From Nilaparvata lugens (taxonomy: Eukaryota; Arthropoda; Insecta; Hemiptera; Delphacidae): DNA of 64,000 nt. The translations under genes were made by a program, and so were the position numbers. Below are positions 42,062 through 53,585 of this stretch, piece after piece. Position 1 is the first letter of the stretch. The number at the start of each line of letters is the position of its first letter. The notes below the pieces were generated by a model. It worked only from the letters and a program-made list of their open reading frames with translations. It had not been told where the DNA came from and ran no database searches. The stretch spans positions 24,883,432-24,947,431 of the forward strand of contig NC_052505.1 of NCBI RefSeq assembly GCF_014356525.2, given 5' to 3'.

Positions 42062-42975
42062 GTATTTTTGGTTATGTTTTTATTCCATAGGATTGGATGT
42101 AGTGCTCTTATATTTTTCATATTATAATTCATGAGATATATAATATGATATTTGCATACAGTGGATCAGTCACCACCGGAATGAGGAACGCTCAGAATAT
42201 CGAAGAATCAGGGTGGAATTGAATGAACCACACCTACAAAGACTCATATAATATTCAGGTCATTAATATCTTATTAAATTCCTAATTTTTGAACGATAAT
42301 CCTAATTAATTGTTATCATACTTATCTGAATCCGTTATCACGTTTTCACCTATAAATGCACGCACAAGTTCAGGGCTTGACTGAGGTCTTCAAATGAACA
42401 TCAGCCTGAGCGAAAAATTCTCAATCATCATCAACACAGAAGAAATCCAATGTTTGTACCAAGAGAAGTTCAATCAGTGATAACACAGACTTTCTGTTGA
42501 AGTTTTCTTTCTCTTGAAGGTCAAAATTTTGCTAAGTAAAAAGCGGAATGATACTAGGGATGAACCGATCTTTAGTATTGCGATAAGGCAAACTTTTCTC
42601 AAAACTCTAGCCGATCTGAACAGACAAAGACAGAGAAACACATAGGATTGAAGCGGGAGAGAGATAGAGATAATCCGTCACCGATAACTCTTTCCTGGCA
42701 CCTAAATAGCATTAGCAGGGCGGCGCAAAGGAGGATTAGTGTGTCGCTCGATTACACTTTTCTCTCCTCGAAAACTTTCTCACTTACCGACAAGTTTCAC
42801 GTCGACGTCGACCAGATAGGGCCAAGCCACATCATGTCAGTCAGGTGCCTTCAAAGCACACCAATCATTTGCCAATTCAATTCTCTCGCCTCGACCGTCA
42901 CCACACAGCCGACCGACGCCTTCTTGATCAGTTTACAACGAGTACAAAGGGAGGAGACGGAGATGGACGGAAGGA
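42062..42975. other. No gene; moderately GC-rich unique stretch
   Basis: 42640-42930 has no repeat matches in the window and a higher GC content (GACGTCGACC, CCGACCGACGCC). A 134-codon plus frame runs through it into the GAA tract, but it has no recognised domain. It might be regulatory; nothing more can be said. Confidence 0.4.
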
Positions 42976-43019
42976 GAAGGATTATGAGAAGAAAATGGAA
43001 TACAGAAGAGAAGAAGAAG

Positions 43020-43051
<32 letters not shown>

Positions 43052-43600
43052 GAAGAGGGATGAGAAGGACAAAAAACAGGAGGAGGGGAGGAGAGGGGAG
43101 GAGGGGTATATGAGGGAGAGAAGAAGGAGGATAGTTTTGATAAGACAAGAGTTATGAATATGATGATGATGAGTAGGAGGAAACCGAGAAAAGAAATGAG
43201 AAGAAGGGAAAAGGAAATGTGGAGGAAAGGAAAAAGGATGAGTGGAGGAGGGGGAGGCATGTACGAGAATAGGAAGACGAGGAGGAGAGGCAGGAAGAAG
43301 ATAACAAGAGAAAAGGAATAAGAAGGTTAAGGATCGGAAAGAGGATGATAAGGAGGAGTTTGAGGAGGAGAAAATGAAAAGTTGAAGAGTCTGTGGGAAC
43401 AGGTAGGCAGAAAAGAAAAACTAGAAGATAGTGAGATGAAAGATGATGCAGGAGGATAAACAATTATAGATGTGAGAAAGAGAACAAGGGAAGATGAAAT
43501 ATATTGTGGGGGGAAAGCTTTAGAAAGCTTGAGAAAGGAAGTGAAGCGAAGAAACGCGATAAAAATAAAAGACAAATTATTACTTTGAGGATGAGATATC
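42976..43600 (-). repeat. Purine-rich tract with (GAA)n at 43009-43049
   Basis: A/G-rich on the plus strand. Overlapping minus-strand frames of 70-115 codons are Ser/Leu/Phe repeats. Confidence 0.85.
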
Positions 43601-44475
43601 AAAAAGAGCAGTAAAGAGTGGAAGATAACTGGAAGATAATAGTGAAAATGGAGGGAATTATTAAGATAATGCAAGAACTGAATATAATAAAGTGGATGAC
43701 GAAAAGTAAAATAGGTAGCAGAAGTGAATCTTCAAGAATACAAGACAGGCAAAAAACAAATAAAAAAAATATCACGGAGGAAAAAGAATTATCTGTGGGT
43801 GAGAAGAATGTATAAGTAGAGAAGAGCACAAGGATCGATCAGCAGAAGAAAGGAGTTGAACAAGAAGAAAAACAGAAACAGTTTCCAACTTAGACAACGA
43901 GCAGCAAGTCACTGATATAATATTACTGCTCCAGGAAACTTCAAGAACGATGACGCAAGAAAGAAAGAGAAAACTTAACGCATTTTGATACACTTCGTCT
44001 TGACCTTTGCCTGTTTCTCTTCTCTTTCTAATCAGTTATCGATTTCCGCTCCCTCTCCCACTCACGAGCTGAATTGAGAATTGAATTTACACCTATAGAC
44101 TGTTGGAGCTGACTTGATTTATCAGATATTGCTCCTAATTCGGAGACTGAACAATTTTTCACGCCTTTGTTGCACTTTACTGTTTGCTGATACCTAGTTT
44201 ATCGTGGGACTTAGCTGATACCTAGTTTATTGCCAATATCAACTTTCTTTCTTGTACCCGTATATTGTTTTCACAGAAGGTGCTCGGGCGATAGAATATT
44301 GTATTTTATTTTGTCTACTATGCAGTATCGTCAGCATCGATACTGAACTATTAGAAGAATTCTTAATACAGTAGTATAATATTGAAGAGTAAATGTACTC
44401 TGCGTACATATTATTCAAATTTGATATTATAAATTTTACATTATCAAAGTGATTTCCACATTGGAAATGCAAGAT
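43601..44475. other. No gene recognised
   Basis: Still purine-biased to about 43990, then mixed. A short direct repeat, GCTGATACCTAGTTTAT, occurs twice at 44185-44231. Confidence 0.45.
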
Positions 44476-44479
44476 ATAT

Positions 44480-44640
44480 AAGTGGAATCATAACCTCATT
44501 TCGGACTTTTAAATTATTATCTAAATTTGGGAGAGAAATAGTACAAGGAGTATCCTTAGTTTTGTCTCCCATTCAGTGCTTCTTGTAAAAATTTTAATAA
44601 TGAAATAAATATTATGTACTAAATAGATAAATAAATAAGT
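44480..44640 (+). mobile_element. Retroposon copy with (AAAT)n tail (AGTTTTGGG family)
   Basis: ATCATAACCTCATTTCGGAC, then AAATTTGGGAGAGAAATAGT, AGTTTTGTCTCC and a GATAAATAAATAAG tail, in the family order. Confidence 0.55.
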
Positions 44641-44872
44641 TACTACCAGGTAACCCGTGCTCCGCAAGGATCCATTTTAAAACTTGACTTAATGAGATCT
44701 TGAAGAATTTAAAATAGGCCCACAACCATCCTCAGTTAATTAGGGATCGATATGCATAATTTCCAGTTAATCAGGCCAGTAGTTCAGACGTGATGATGCG
44801 TCAAACATGTTTTTCCTATCCCGTAATATAAGCCAGTTCTTTCCTTTATTATAGTATAGATGAACAAAATAT
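44641..44872 (+). repeat. Possible RTE-like 3' end
   Basis: GTAACCCGTGCTCCGCAAGG at the start and CCCGTAATATAAGCC with TTTATTATAGTATAGATGAA at the end resemble the boundaries of a widespread insect retroposon 3' region. Recognition is from memory of the word style only. Confidence 0.35.
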
Positions 44873-46228
44873 TCAGTAATGTAACACCATATTTACTGGT
44901 CTTATTGACTAATTATATTCAATGTTTACTGAGTAAAATTACTAAGACTTTACTGATGTTTTCATAAAATATGAATGTGAATTTACTCGAATTCGAGAGA
45001 TAGAAAAACTCCATATGATGTAAAATTACCAAGATTGGCTTGGAAAAAGTAGGTGGAAAAAGTAGCTTGGTTATTTGGTTGCCCAAAAACGTTTCCACAT
45101 TCGGAGAGTGTTTAGAAAGGATGATGCGAGATTGAACAGCCTACTCAACAGTTTATATGAATACCTAATCACTGGATAAGAAGTAATTTTCAATTACACT
45201 AAAAATAGAAAATACTCCTAATTTGAATTTCTACTAATTGAACAAAAAAACTATATGAATTATCAACTAGGACACTATTCCGAATTAGAAAGGTTGTTGA
45301 TATATGATACAGTATAAAAACAAAGAAGAAACAAAAAACAAGTAATAAGGTTTGATAATATTGGAGTTCATTTGAAAACTACTAGCCGGAAATTGGCAGA
45401 CATCATGATGCTTGAAATTATTTCGTTGAATGTCTAGTGCTCCCATGTCGTAATGTTTTGAAAGTACGCTTTCAATATACTGGTATTGAAGTTTTTCAGT
45501 TTATGAGAGCTGCTTTTCTTTTGGAGTTGAGGTCAACAGCTTCAGATCAAGAGAAACCATATAATCGCTGACTCGCCAAGAAAGCACGCCGCCGTCTGAG
45601 AAGCTTATTCCAACTTGAGCTCTTTCTTCACAGCTCCCTAATTTTTATCTCCTTACAAACATTTTTGTTTAGAAATATTGTTGTAGGTGAAAGCAGAAAC
45701 CCTCATAATAATTACAAAAGTATGATTTTGAATCATAAATGGTCTAAGCAGCCTAAATTTATGAGTACGGTAGTCAATTTTTTGGCATTGAGAAAACAAT
45801 CATTAAATGCGTTTTCACGAAACGAAATTCGATATATTATTCCTATAGATTCAATAATGATTAGAATGAGAGCTTAGCTGAGACAAAAGTAGCTCAACCA
45901 AAGTGATGCCCAAATTGAGCTTTGGCAAATAATAAAGAAGGGAGATTTACCTAAAGTCCTCCAACCTAGGATAAACAAGAGTAATATGAATAATAAGTCA
46001 CTCTTCACTCATCTAATGTAAATTGTAAACTAATAGATATGACTAAGTTTCGGGTCAACCAGTTTCTCATACTTTTCTAATTTCTATGAAATTTTCTCAC
46101 AATATGACGAAAGAACTTAGCTAATATGGATTGATTATAAAAAACTGAACTGAGAAGATGAACCTTTTCAAGACAAAAAAGTTGGAAACAAAGGATTGTA
46201 TACGAGTGTAAAGCTGTTAACAGCCCAG
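44873..46228. other. No gene recognised
   Basis: AT-rich. A 70-codon frame at 45665-45877 has no motif. Confidence 0.5.
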
Positions 46229-46310
46229 TTATTAACAAAATTTTTATTTCTCCGTCCTTATAGATTCTATTGAATTGAACATAACTTATTATACATAATT
46301 ATTATTAAAA

Positions 46311-46533
46311 GAAAATCCCAGATAAATGCTGCAAATCACCCCGAAGACTTCTGCTACTGCAGACATTGACAACAGGGTTAACAGCTAGATGGAAATTCGA
46401 TGAGAACTACTATCCAAAAATTAGTTGCCAGCCCGGGAATCGAACTCGGTACCTCCCAATTGCCAGTCAGGAATGCTTACCCTTACACCAAACTGACAAT
46501 CTCTGGATAGCAGCGCTCATTTTATACGAAGCC
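46311..46533 (-). mobile_element. tRNA-derived SINE, left copy
   Basis: On the minus strand the head reads TTGTCAGTTTGGTGTAAGGG with A box TGGTGTAAGGGTAAGCA and B box GAGTTCGATTCC, followed by CCCGGGCTGGCAAC, which pairs with the 5' end as an acceptor stem. The body carries TAGTAGTTCTCATCGAATTT and TGTCTGCAGTAGCAGAAGTC. The anticodon loop would read CTGGCAA (GGC). The Pol III boxes are intact. The 5' side has an extra TATAAAATGAGCGC leader. Confidence 0.85.
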
Positions 46534-46605
46534 ATAGCGGCCAACCAGTTACAGATGGAATTAAATAGAGAATGCATTTATTCAAATGCTAATTATTATA
46601 ATGCT

Positions 46606-46828
46606 GGCTTCGTATAAAATGAGCGCTGCTATCCAGAGATTGTCAGTTTGGTGTAAGGGTAAGCATTCCTGACTAGCAATTGGGAGGTACCGGGTTCGAT
46701 TCCCGGGCTGGCAACTAATTTTTGGATAGTAGTTCTCATCGAATTTCCATCTAGCTGTTAACCCTGTTGTCAATGTCTGCAGTAGCAGAAGTCTTCGGGG
46801 TGATTTGCAGCATTTATCTGGGATTTTC
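46606..46828 (+). mobile_element. tRNA-derived SINE, right copy
   Basis: Nearly identical to the left copy in opposite orientation. The B box is GGGTTCGATTCC (a better match than the left copy), and the anticodon loop reads CTAGCAA (AGC, alanine-like). The D, anticodon and T arms can all form, so the head resembles a tRNA-Ala-type cloverleaf, though the A box resembles tRNA-Gln as much. No protein frame is meant: the 57-residue peptide shared by both copies is SINE sequence. Confidence 0.88.
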
Positions 46829-46989
46829 GTTTAATAATAATTATATATTAATTAGCATTTGAATAAATGCATTCTCTATTTAATTCCATCATTAACTTAT
46901 TATACACATGATGAATATATGTGCTTGTCAAGCTCCGTTCAATCTAATAGAATCTATAAGGACGGAGAAATAAACATTTTATTAATAAC

Positions 46990-47956
46990 TTTGGTGTAAG
47001 CGCAGCTTAAGTTTAAAATTTGTCACAGTTTTTGGAAGTTGATGAAACAGCATTTTTTCAACAAATTCTTCGTAAATCACATTTGTATATTCGTGGTCCT
47101 ATATCCACATTTTTATTGAACGATTAAAACGAATCAACAGATTTGAAACTGTAGCACAATCAATGAATGCATGAACACTAGCACTCACACTGAATACCAT
47201 AGGAATGATCCTATGACATTCGGTATCAGTTCTGAAATTGGATGTGTCAGAGGGCAGCAATGTGGAATTGAGATATAGATCTCATGAATCCTGGTCGGAG
47301 ATGAAAAACTCCCTGGGGAGTCCTCCACAAGATGGAAGGCGGCTCTATCAACCGAATATTGGCCCAAACCGAAGGTATTGCTCAGTGCGAATGAACCACT
47401 CTGCTCTACAGCAGCAGTGGGCATTCATCACGTATGCGGCCATTCGATCTACATTACCTACTCTCATCCCAATTCTCCCACTGTTACCACAGATAATACA
47501 TTATGGATTAGAGTATAACCAAGCTGTGATGTAGCAGAGTTTGTCAAATTGTGGTCTGCAAACTACTACATGAGCTATCCAGGAAACAAAATTAGTGGAA
47601 TTGAGTCTTATTTTTCCATAACTTTATAATTCATTCAAATTTTCCGTGCAAATCGGAATGATGCTTTGGCTTTGGACATTCATTGACGAGACTATCATAA
47701 TAAGAAAAATTGTGTTGTATTATCTCCATAATTTTATACAATCATTAAGTTATCTTAATAGCTTCACATGAAAATTGGACATGATAGACTAACTGATTAT
47801 AGTGTGCATTGCAACAGTAACAATTTTCATTTTTAGGATTATTGACATTCATAATAATGACAAAAACATTCGTTTTATTTCAAGATGATTTCAAGATTTA
47901 TTTCATCATTGGTATACACTATCTCATTTGTCACTATTTAAATTGGTACACTAAGA
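46990..47956. other. No gene recognised
   Basis: A 98-codon frame at 47238-47534 overlaps a 79-codon frame on the other strand. Neither has a motif or a favourable context. Confidence 0.45.
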
Positions 47957-48127
47957 CTGGGCATACACCGGTTAGTCAAGACAAAACTAGGTACGTTTAG
48001 TCACAATACTTCCCATAGGTGCTTATGAAGAGATGTCTAATTGCAAAGACAAAGCAACACTGTGAAGTATTGTGACTAAACGTGTGATCGTGTCTTGTCT
48101 TGTCTTTACTAACCGGTGTACGCCCAG
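47957..48127. mobile_element. 171-bp MITE with inverted repeats of about 57 bp
   Basis: Left: CTGGGCATACACCGGTTAGT, AAGACAAAACTAGG, ACGTTTAGTCACAATACTTC. Right: the inverse, ending ACCGGTGTACGCCCAG. The arms cover two thirds of the element. No coding frame. Confidence 0.9.
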
Positions 48128-48865
48128 AAGTCACTATTCCACTCCCATATTATGATTATATTATGTGATATTTTCACATAAATTCAAACAATACATTTCC
48201 GTACCAAATTATTTATTAGCCTACTAGTTATTACCCACTAAGTTCTCCTTCTAATATCTCAACTGATAGGCTTCCTGTCTTTGCTCAGAGTCAACATCAA
48301 ACAATTCCAAACTTTTCCAATATCAGTTTTGCGCTGTTCAGGTTATGTACCATATCGATTAGTTGGACCCAGACCGTCCGGTGGCTATAATAATCATAAT
48401 TGCTCAGCTCAGTTTGCTCTAACTCACTCACTCTCTTTCACTAACCCTCTCATCTTATCTCTTTCGCTCATAGTTGTTAAACAGGACTCCTCCCATCGAA
48501 TGATGACCGCAATCAATATGTAATTAACTAACATTTCAATCAACAAATTGGCGATCAAAGTTGATGGCTGCCTTGGCAGTGGGCAAGGAGGATGTGGAGG
48601 AGCAGCAGGGAGCAGTTCTGCAAATAACCTTTCACCTTTCAGACAGGAAACACGCGGTGGTCAGTTGGTTCATTTCCGCAATTGCTTTGAATGTCCTACG
48701 TCTTCTGTTTATTGGCTTCTTGACTGGACGACTTTCCACCTCCTGCACCCTAACAGCTCTATTCACTCATGCTTGATTGACTTTTCCTTCCTTCGTACTA
48801 AGTAATTACATAGTTACTAGTAGTATGAAACAATGTAGATTGACGTATAGATATAAAGAAAATAA
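48128..48865. other. No gene recognised
   Basis: Overlapping 70-85-codon frames at 48281-48805 contain no recognised motif. Confidence 0.45.
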
Positions 48866-48869
48866 AAAT

Positions 48870-49305
48870 CTCAGTACCCTTTATTGAAAAAAATTATCAC
48901 AACATGTTTAGGACATTTATGCCATTTTCAAGTGATATGAAGTAAATAAATAAATACTATTGGAAGATTCTTAATTTGATCATATGTTAGTGTATTCATA
49001 TGTTTTTATGAACTAGGACTGTAAATTATGGGTTTAAATTTGCATGATCCTATCAAAAATAGGGTTATTGGTGTATAATTGGATTAAGTTTATTATTTTA
49101 TCTCTGTTTAATTTTACTGCTTTATAAATATGAAATTCTTCTTTGACATTCAGTTTTCGACTTTTATTACCATAATTAAGTATTTTCATATTGGAATATA
49201 TATATATCTGTAAAATTATGGCCTGAATCTATCAAGTGTTCAGCAAATGCCGACTTTTGTGTATAATTTTTAGATTTTAGTGCTTTAGTGATTTTTAGTG
49301 ATTTT
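48870..49305 (-). pseudogene. Penelope-like element 3' end (C-terminal coding fragment)
   Basis: On the minus strand an open frame from about 49305 to TAA at 49034 reads ...SAFAEHLIDSGHNFTDIYIY then NMKILNYGNKSRKLNVKEEF and HIYKAVKLN. The order FA.HL(I)..GH(N/K)...D, then MK.L......RKLN..EE..IYK, is the C-terminal part of insect Penelope-type (GIY-YIG endonuclease) proteins as I remember them. The GIY-YIG motif itself and the reverse transcriptase are absent, so this is a 5'-truncated relic. Downstream, ATGGCATAAATGTCCTAAAC ATGTTG resembles the usual Penelope 3' untranslated text. It lies outside the mapped ATG-started frames because no start codon remains. Confidence 0.7.
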
Positions 49306-49477
49306 CTTTATATTTATATTACAAGTAGACCTATACAGAAAAGAGATAGATTGACGTATTATTGTGATTGAAACACATCGTCCTATTGGAGTGAATAAGA
49401 AGGTGTACAGTACCATGATTTAGTATCATATATTTGAAGTGTCATGCGAGAAGTAGGATCGAGAAGTGTTTTCTCCC

Positions 49478-49690
49478 CTATAGTGAGGTCCACGTTAGTG
49501 GATAAAGATAGAAGAATAGCGATGCCGATTCTGTTCATTAATTAATTATATTTCTACACTGTCAAAGACATAATTGGCATCGTTGTGGACCTAGAAAAGG
49601 ATAGTACCACCGGCTTTGTCGAATGATAGACAAGGATAGCAAAGCCAAAGTTCATCAGATACTGTCATTATAACGTGGACCTCACTATAG
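49478..49690. mobile_element. 213-bp MITE with 30-bp inverted repeats (copy 2)
   Basis: CTATAGTGAGGTCCACGTTA at the left and TAACGTGGACCTCACTATAG at the right. Same family as 34404-34624, inverted. A partial, decayed copy of the interior may be at 51725-51840 (ATTTCTACA, GACAGACAAGGA). Confidence 0.88.
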
Positions 49691-49734
49691 TGCCGACATA
49701 AAATCATGTCAGTTTAGACGGAGATTTATCAGCT

Positions 49735-49930
49735 GTTGGTTTAATCCTGGACTGTAGCACATTATAGTAAATGGCACCTTTAGCTACATGTAAACCTGGT
49801 TTACCGTTGAACTTAGATAACGCTTAGGCCCCATATGAACCATATCGGTTCACACTGAGATAGATCAGCTGTTGGTTTAAACTAGGATTGAAGCACGTTA
49901 TGTTAAATACGACCATGCTTACATTGAACC
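49735..49930 (+). repeat. Diverged direct repeat (ATCAGCTGTTGGTTTAA)
   Basis: ATCAGCTGTTGGTTTAA occurs at about 49728 and 49865, each followed by GGA(C)TG(T)A(G)AGCAC and TTAAAT-like text. Probably two old copies of one short element. Confidence 0.6.
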
Positions 49931-49934
49931 GTAG

Positions 49935-51080
49935 ATTAGAGTTTTACGTACATGGTGCATACAGGCATTAATGTTATAGTTTCTATTATTAGAATGACTT
50001 CTGCCTATTACATGGGAAACCATAGTGGGTAGGTATCTTCCTCTCTCTTTTTTTCTCTTCTCCAGCACATCCAACCACAAAGCCCATGGTTTTTTATATT
50101 TGTAGCATTTTATTTGTTTTGTAACTCTTTGTCATTTTGTTTTGTATTGTTTTGTGTGTTTTAATAAACTGAATTGAAAATAAAATTGATTTTTATAAAT
50201 TAATTAGCATTGAATCAATTACTTCGGTACTCATGTATTGGAAATCAACAGCCGATTCTTCAAAAACCCTTTTTTGTAACAATGTTTGCAGCCACTTCCA
50301 ACAAATCATCCAGAAATGATCACTGCAGTCGAATAAAACAAAAACTATCATAGTAGACAATAAGGATAGGGATCTCAACTGTTCAAGAGAGCGTAAGAGA
50401 CAGTGAACGGGCTCACTTGTCACACTAAACCGAAACAAAAAGCCAACAGCAATCTGTATTCACACTTGGTGGCAGCATTAGCAGACTGGCGACAAATCAT
50501 ATCCCTCTTTCCATTCCTCAAACAAAGATGGATAAAAGGCAAACAACAAGGATAGAGATAGTGGAGCAACGGCATTGCGATGGCAAATAGCCAGGGAGAT
50601 CCCTAACCCCGACTCACTCCTCAAAAATCTCCACCCCCTCCGACACATCACAGACTTCGATACAAGGCTAGCAGCTCCCGAGACGCCCATAATGCATGCC
50701 AGTTAACCCATATCATCGAAGAGGAGAACGGGCGATCATCTTTTCCACTGACTCGCTACTGCATTTGCTCAACTCTGCATGCTATCAAATGAACAGGAAA
50801 CTATATCGTCTACTAAACTCACGAAGAAAAATTTCTCTCTATGATAAGATTCACGATTTAATGTCAGTGGATTTCATAGGAGATCATAGTTGTCAAGTTT
50901 CATTTTTCACTGTCTTCTAAAGTTGGTAGTGTTGTTACTCATGCCATACCGGTATAATATTAATAGTTGACTTTTGTTAATAATGATCAAAACTTACACA
51001 AATATAATATGTCATTCGTGGAGAAAATTTATATTCTCATGATAATCTTTTCAAACATATTAATTTAATCATAATTTAAT
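49935..51080. other. No gene recognised
   Basis: 50100-50180 has a T-rich stretch ending TTTTAATAAACTGAATTGAA, possibly a retroposon poly(A)-type end. Frames at 50193-50438 and 50478-50690 (minus) lack motifs. Confidence 0.45.
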
Positions 51081-51085
51081 CAATC

Positions 51086-51572
51086 ATAGTGTTGGAGCAA
51101 GTGTCACAATACTGCTACCTTGGTTGTGATATCAGTTTCAAGGACGAATTGGATATTGATAAGAAAATAAGTAAATTCCAATCAATATGTGGCAACATCA
51201 GCAGAACCCTGAACAAGAAAGCAAGGGAAGAAACACTCATGAAGTTCTACAGAGTGATGGCTGCCCCTGTTCTTCTATACGGAAGTGAATCATGGGTCAC
51301 AACAAAACGTCTAGAGAGCAGGGTGCAGGCAGCGGAAATGAGATTCCTTCGCAGGACTAAGTAAGGGCTGTGACCGCCGGGACCACATAAGAAACGAGGA
51401 TATACGACAAGAACTGGGTGCTTTCAACATGAACGAGAAGGTGATATCATATCGCAACCAATGGAGAGAGCATGTCAAAAGAATGCCAACAGAAAGGAAT
51501 CCCTTGAAGATTCTGAACTACCACCCGAAAGGGAAAAGAGATATAGGTAGACCTAGGAAAAGATGGCAATAG
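51086..51572 (+). pseudogene. RTE-type LINE reverse transcriptase C-terminus, one frameshift
   Basis: The frame reads VSQYCYLGCDISFKDELDID, KISKFQSICGNISRTLNKKA, VLLYGSESWVTTKRLESRVQ and AAEMRFLRR, then shifts and continues GCDRRDHIRNEDIRQELGAF, RNQWREHVKRMP and GRPRKRWQ before a stop at 51570. This is the standard post-catalytic tail of RTE-like elements (YLG..IS, LLYGSE.W, AEMRFLRR..GC.R.D.IRNE.IR, W..H..RM, GRP.KRW). The reverse transcriptase core lies upstream in intact elements and is missing here. One indel near 51362 breaks an otherwise readable frame, so the copy is fairly young. Confidence 0.85.
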
Positions 51573-52169
51573 AATACATAATACGTAATATCTGCTAAAA
51601 ATTTTCAGTTTCATTATAGATTTATTGTATAATGTAAAAAAAAACACAATTTTAATTTTAGATTTGCTGTGTGCTGTAATAGATACATGAATAAATAATC
51701 GGGATGCAATAATATGATAGTTCATTATATTTCTACATAGCCTAGGAATTTGGCAACGGTGCAGAGTTGTAGAAGGATGAAGTTATCTGCTTTGTCTAAT
51801 GACAGACAAGGAATGAAGAACTAATATCAATTAGATTCCGACTTGAGAACGTGAAACACAATGCAATGTGTTTCGTTCAATTTCAACAAATGAATTGACA
51901 TACTGTGAGATGCAATTGATGAAGTAAAGTCAGTGCTACCAAATTGATTTATGAACTGATAATGGAAAACCTTTAAACCCATAGAATTCCATCCGTTAAC
52001 AACGTGATCAAACTGAAATATTAACTAAGCACAGACATAAATAGAGACTTTATATTCCATTCAATTGATTAGACTAAATCACATATGACTTAATTATTAA
52101 TATTTATTTTCACTTTAACCTAATTTTTTAGGTTAGAGATGTCAAATATCATGTTAAAGTAGTTATTCT

Positions 52170-52664
52170 GGTTATTCTCATGTTAAAGAGACAGGATTCT
52201 GGAGCAGATTTCAAATTTCAAATATTTAGGCTGCGACATGATTACGACCAGGATGTCCAAAAAAAGATATCAAAATTCAACCTGGTATGCGGAGCAATTA
52301 CTTTATCCCTTAAAGGTAGAGCCCGGAAGAACACCTTGATCAAATTTTATAGAGCCATGGCGATACCCACTTTGACTTACGGGAGTGAAGCATGGGTGAT
52401 GACAAGGAAGCAAGAATACAGTCAGCAGAGATGCGATTCCTTAGACAAGTCAAAGGATGCACAAGAGAGGATCGGATTCGGAATGAAAATATAAGAAGAG
52501 AATGTGATGTCCAACCAGTGTTGAGTTTGATAAAAAAATATAGAAATAAGTGGTCAGATCATGTCCTTAGAATGCCTGAAGACCGTTTCTCATTGAATGC
52601 CCTACTCCACAAGCCAATAGGCAGAAGAAGTGTTGGTAGACCGAGGACGCCGGAACAGGCTTGA
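52170..52664 (+). pseudogene. RTE-type LINE reverse transcriptase C-terminus, more decayed
   Basis: The same domain as 51086-51572, about 600 bases further on in the same orientation. Readable segments: ISNFKYLGCD in one frame (about 52208-52240), KKISKFNLVCGAITLSLKGR and TLTYGSEAWVMTRKQE in another, then AEMRFLRQVKGCTREDRIRN and KWSDHVLRMPEDRFSLNAL, ending GRRSVGRPRTPEQA. At least two shifts are needed. It is a separate insertion of a related subfamily, since the residues differ at many positions. Confidence 0.8.
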
Positions 52665-52669
52665 AAAGC

Positions 52670-53206
52670 CTAATCCATGACGATGAAAAAAAAAGTAGTT
52701 ATTGATATTGGGGGTGTAATGCATAGATAAAAATACACCAAAATTCAGTCGGATTATTGAACAAACAGAGCTCTCCAATGTACAGTCCACACTCTACAGT
52801 GCATAGTAATCCATCACGTCATACAAACATGAAGTGAGTAATCAGTGTGTGTAATTTGTGATATCCAAAGCACTGACGTACCAACTGTCCACTATATCAA
52901 CAGTATCAGCCAACTCTACCACTCTTCATGATGAAGTCAGTCATTGCATTCCACCAACTGTATTAGTAAACTCCTCCATTTGACAACAATGAATGATGCC
53001 TATAACAACTAGTGTTATGTTCATGATCATATGATGATGATCATCATCATCATCATCAAGTTAATTAGCACAATATTAATTCATGAAAGCCATCGATTAA
53101 AGATGTGGCGTTCCTGCTATCTAAACTTGATTAGTTTGATAATGATGATCTCCAGTGATATTGAAATGTTGATTCATGCATGATACTGTTCTTCCATGAT
53201 AAGTAA
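52670..53206. other. No gene; short (ATC)n
   Basis: An (ATC)n of about 20 bases lies at 53037-53058. No frame. Confidence 0.5.
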
Positions 53207-53278
53207 TTGAATGAAAAATACTAAGAAATTGTCAAAAAACCACTGATTTCCACAATTTCTTAGTCTTTTTCATTCAAT
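53207..53278. repeat. 72-bp hairpin
   Basis: ATTGAATGAAAAATACTAAG and its inverse CTTAGTCTTTTTCATTCAAT form a stem of about 27 bp with one mismatch and a loop of about 18 bases. Half of the same sequence appears at 11636-11680, so it belongs to a small repeat family. Confidence 0.8.
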
Positions 53279-53585
53279 ATGAATAATTACCACAATATCA
53301 ACTTCTCAACTACACAAAAAGTATCTAGAATGTATTTCATCAATAAAGATAATTTCAAATTAATTCGATTACGACTAAATTTCACTCGATCGATAAATAA
53401 TCGATACTCAAAAACTGTATGTGTCAATTATTATTGTCTCATAAATGTCACATAAGATGTTTCATAGGTGTGCGAATTACATTCAACTCATGTGAGCTGG
53501 CTGAATGTTGAATATAGTATAAGTTGAATACAGTTGAATTAGAATTATTGACATGTGCCATTACTCAAGTTGGAAGCATTACTTA

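Larger units (their letters stand above)
46229..46989. repeat. 760-bp palindrome built from two head-to-head SINEs
   Basis: The outer ends GTTATTAACAAAATTTTTAT... at 46229 and their inverse ending 46989 match for about 52 bases (including TCTCCGTCCTTATAGATTCT). Inside lie a minus-strand SINE (46311-46533) and a plus-strand SINE (46606-46828). A third inverted pair, GAATTAAATAGAGAATGCAT (46556) and its inverse (to about 46890), encloses the right SINE only. Short same-direction AACTTATTATACA words lie near 46281 and 46893. It reads as a foldback duplication with later rearrangement. Confidence 0.85.

Noticed and set aside
46366..46773. Identical peptides encoded on both strands, suggesting a duplicated small gene
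   Set aside because: Both are antisense readings of the SINE pair; the tRNA boxes explain the conservation.
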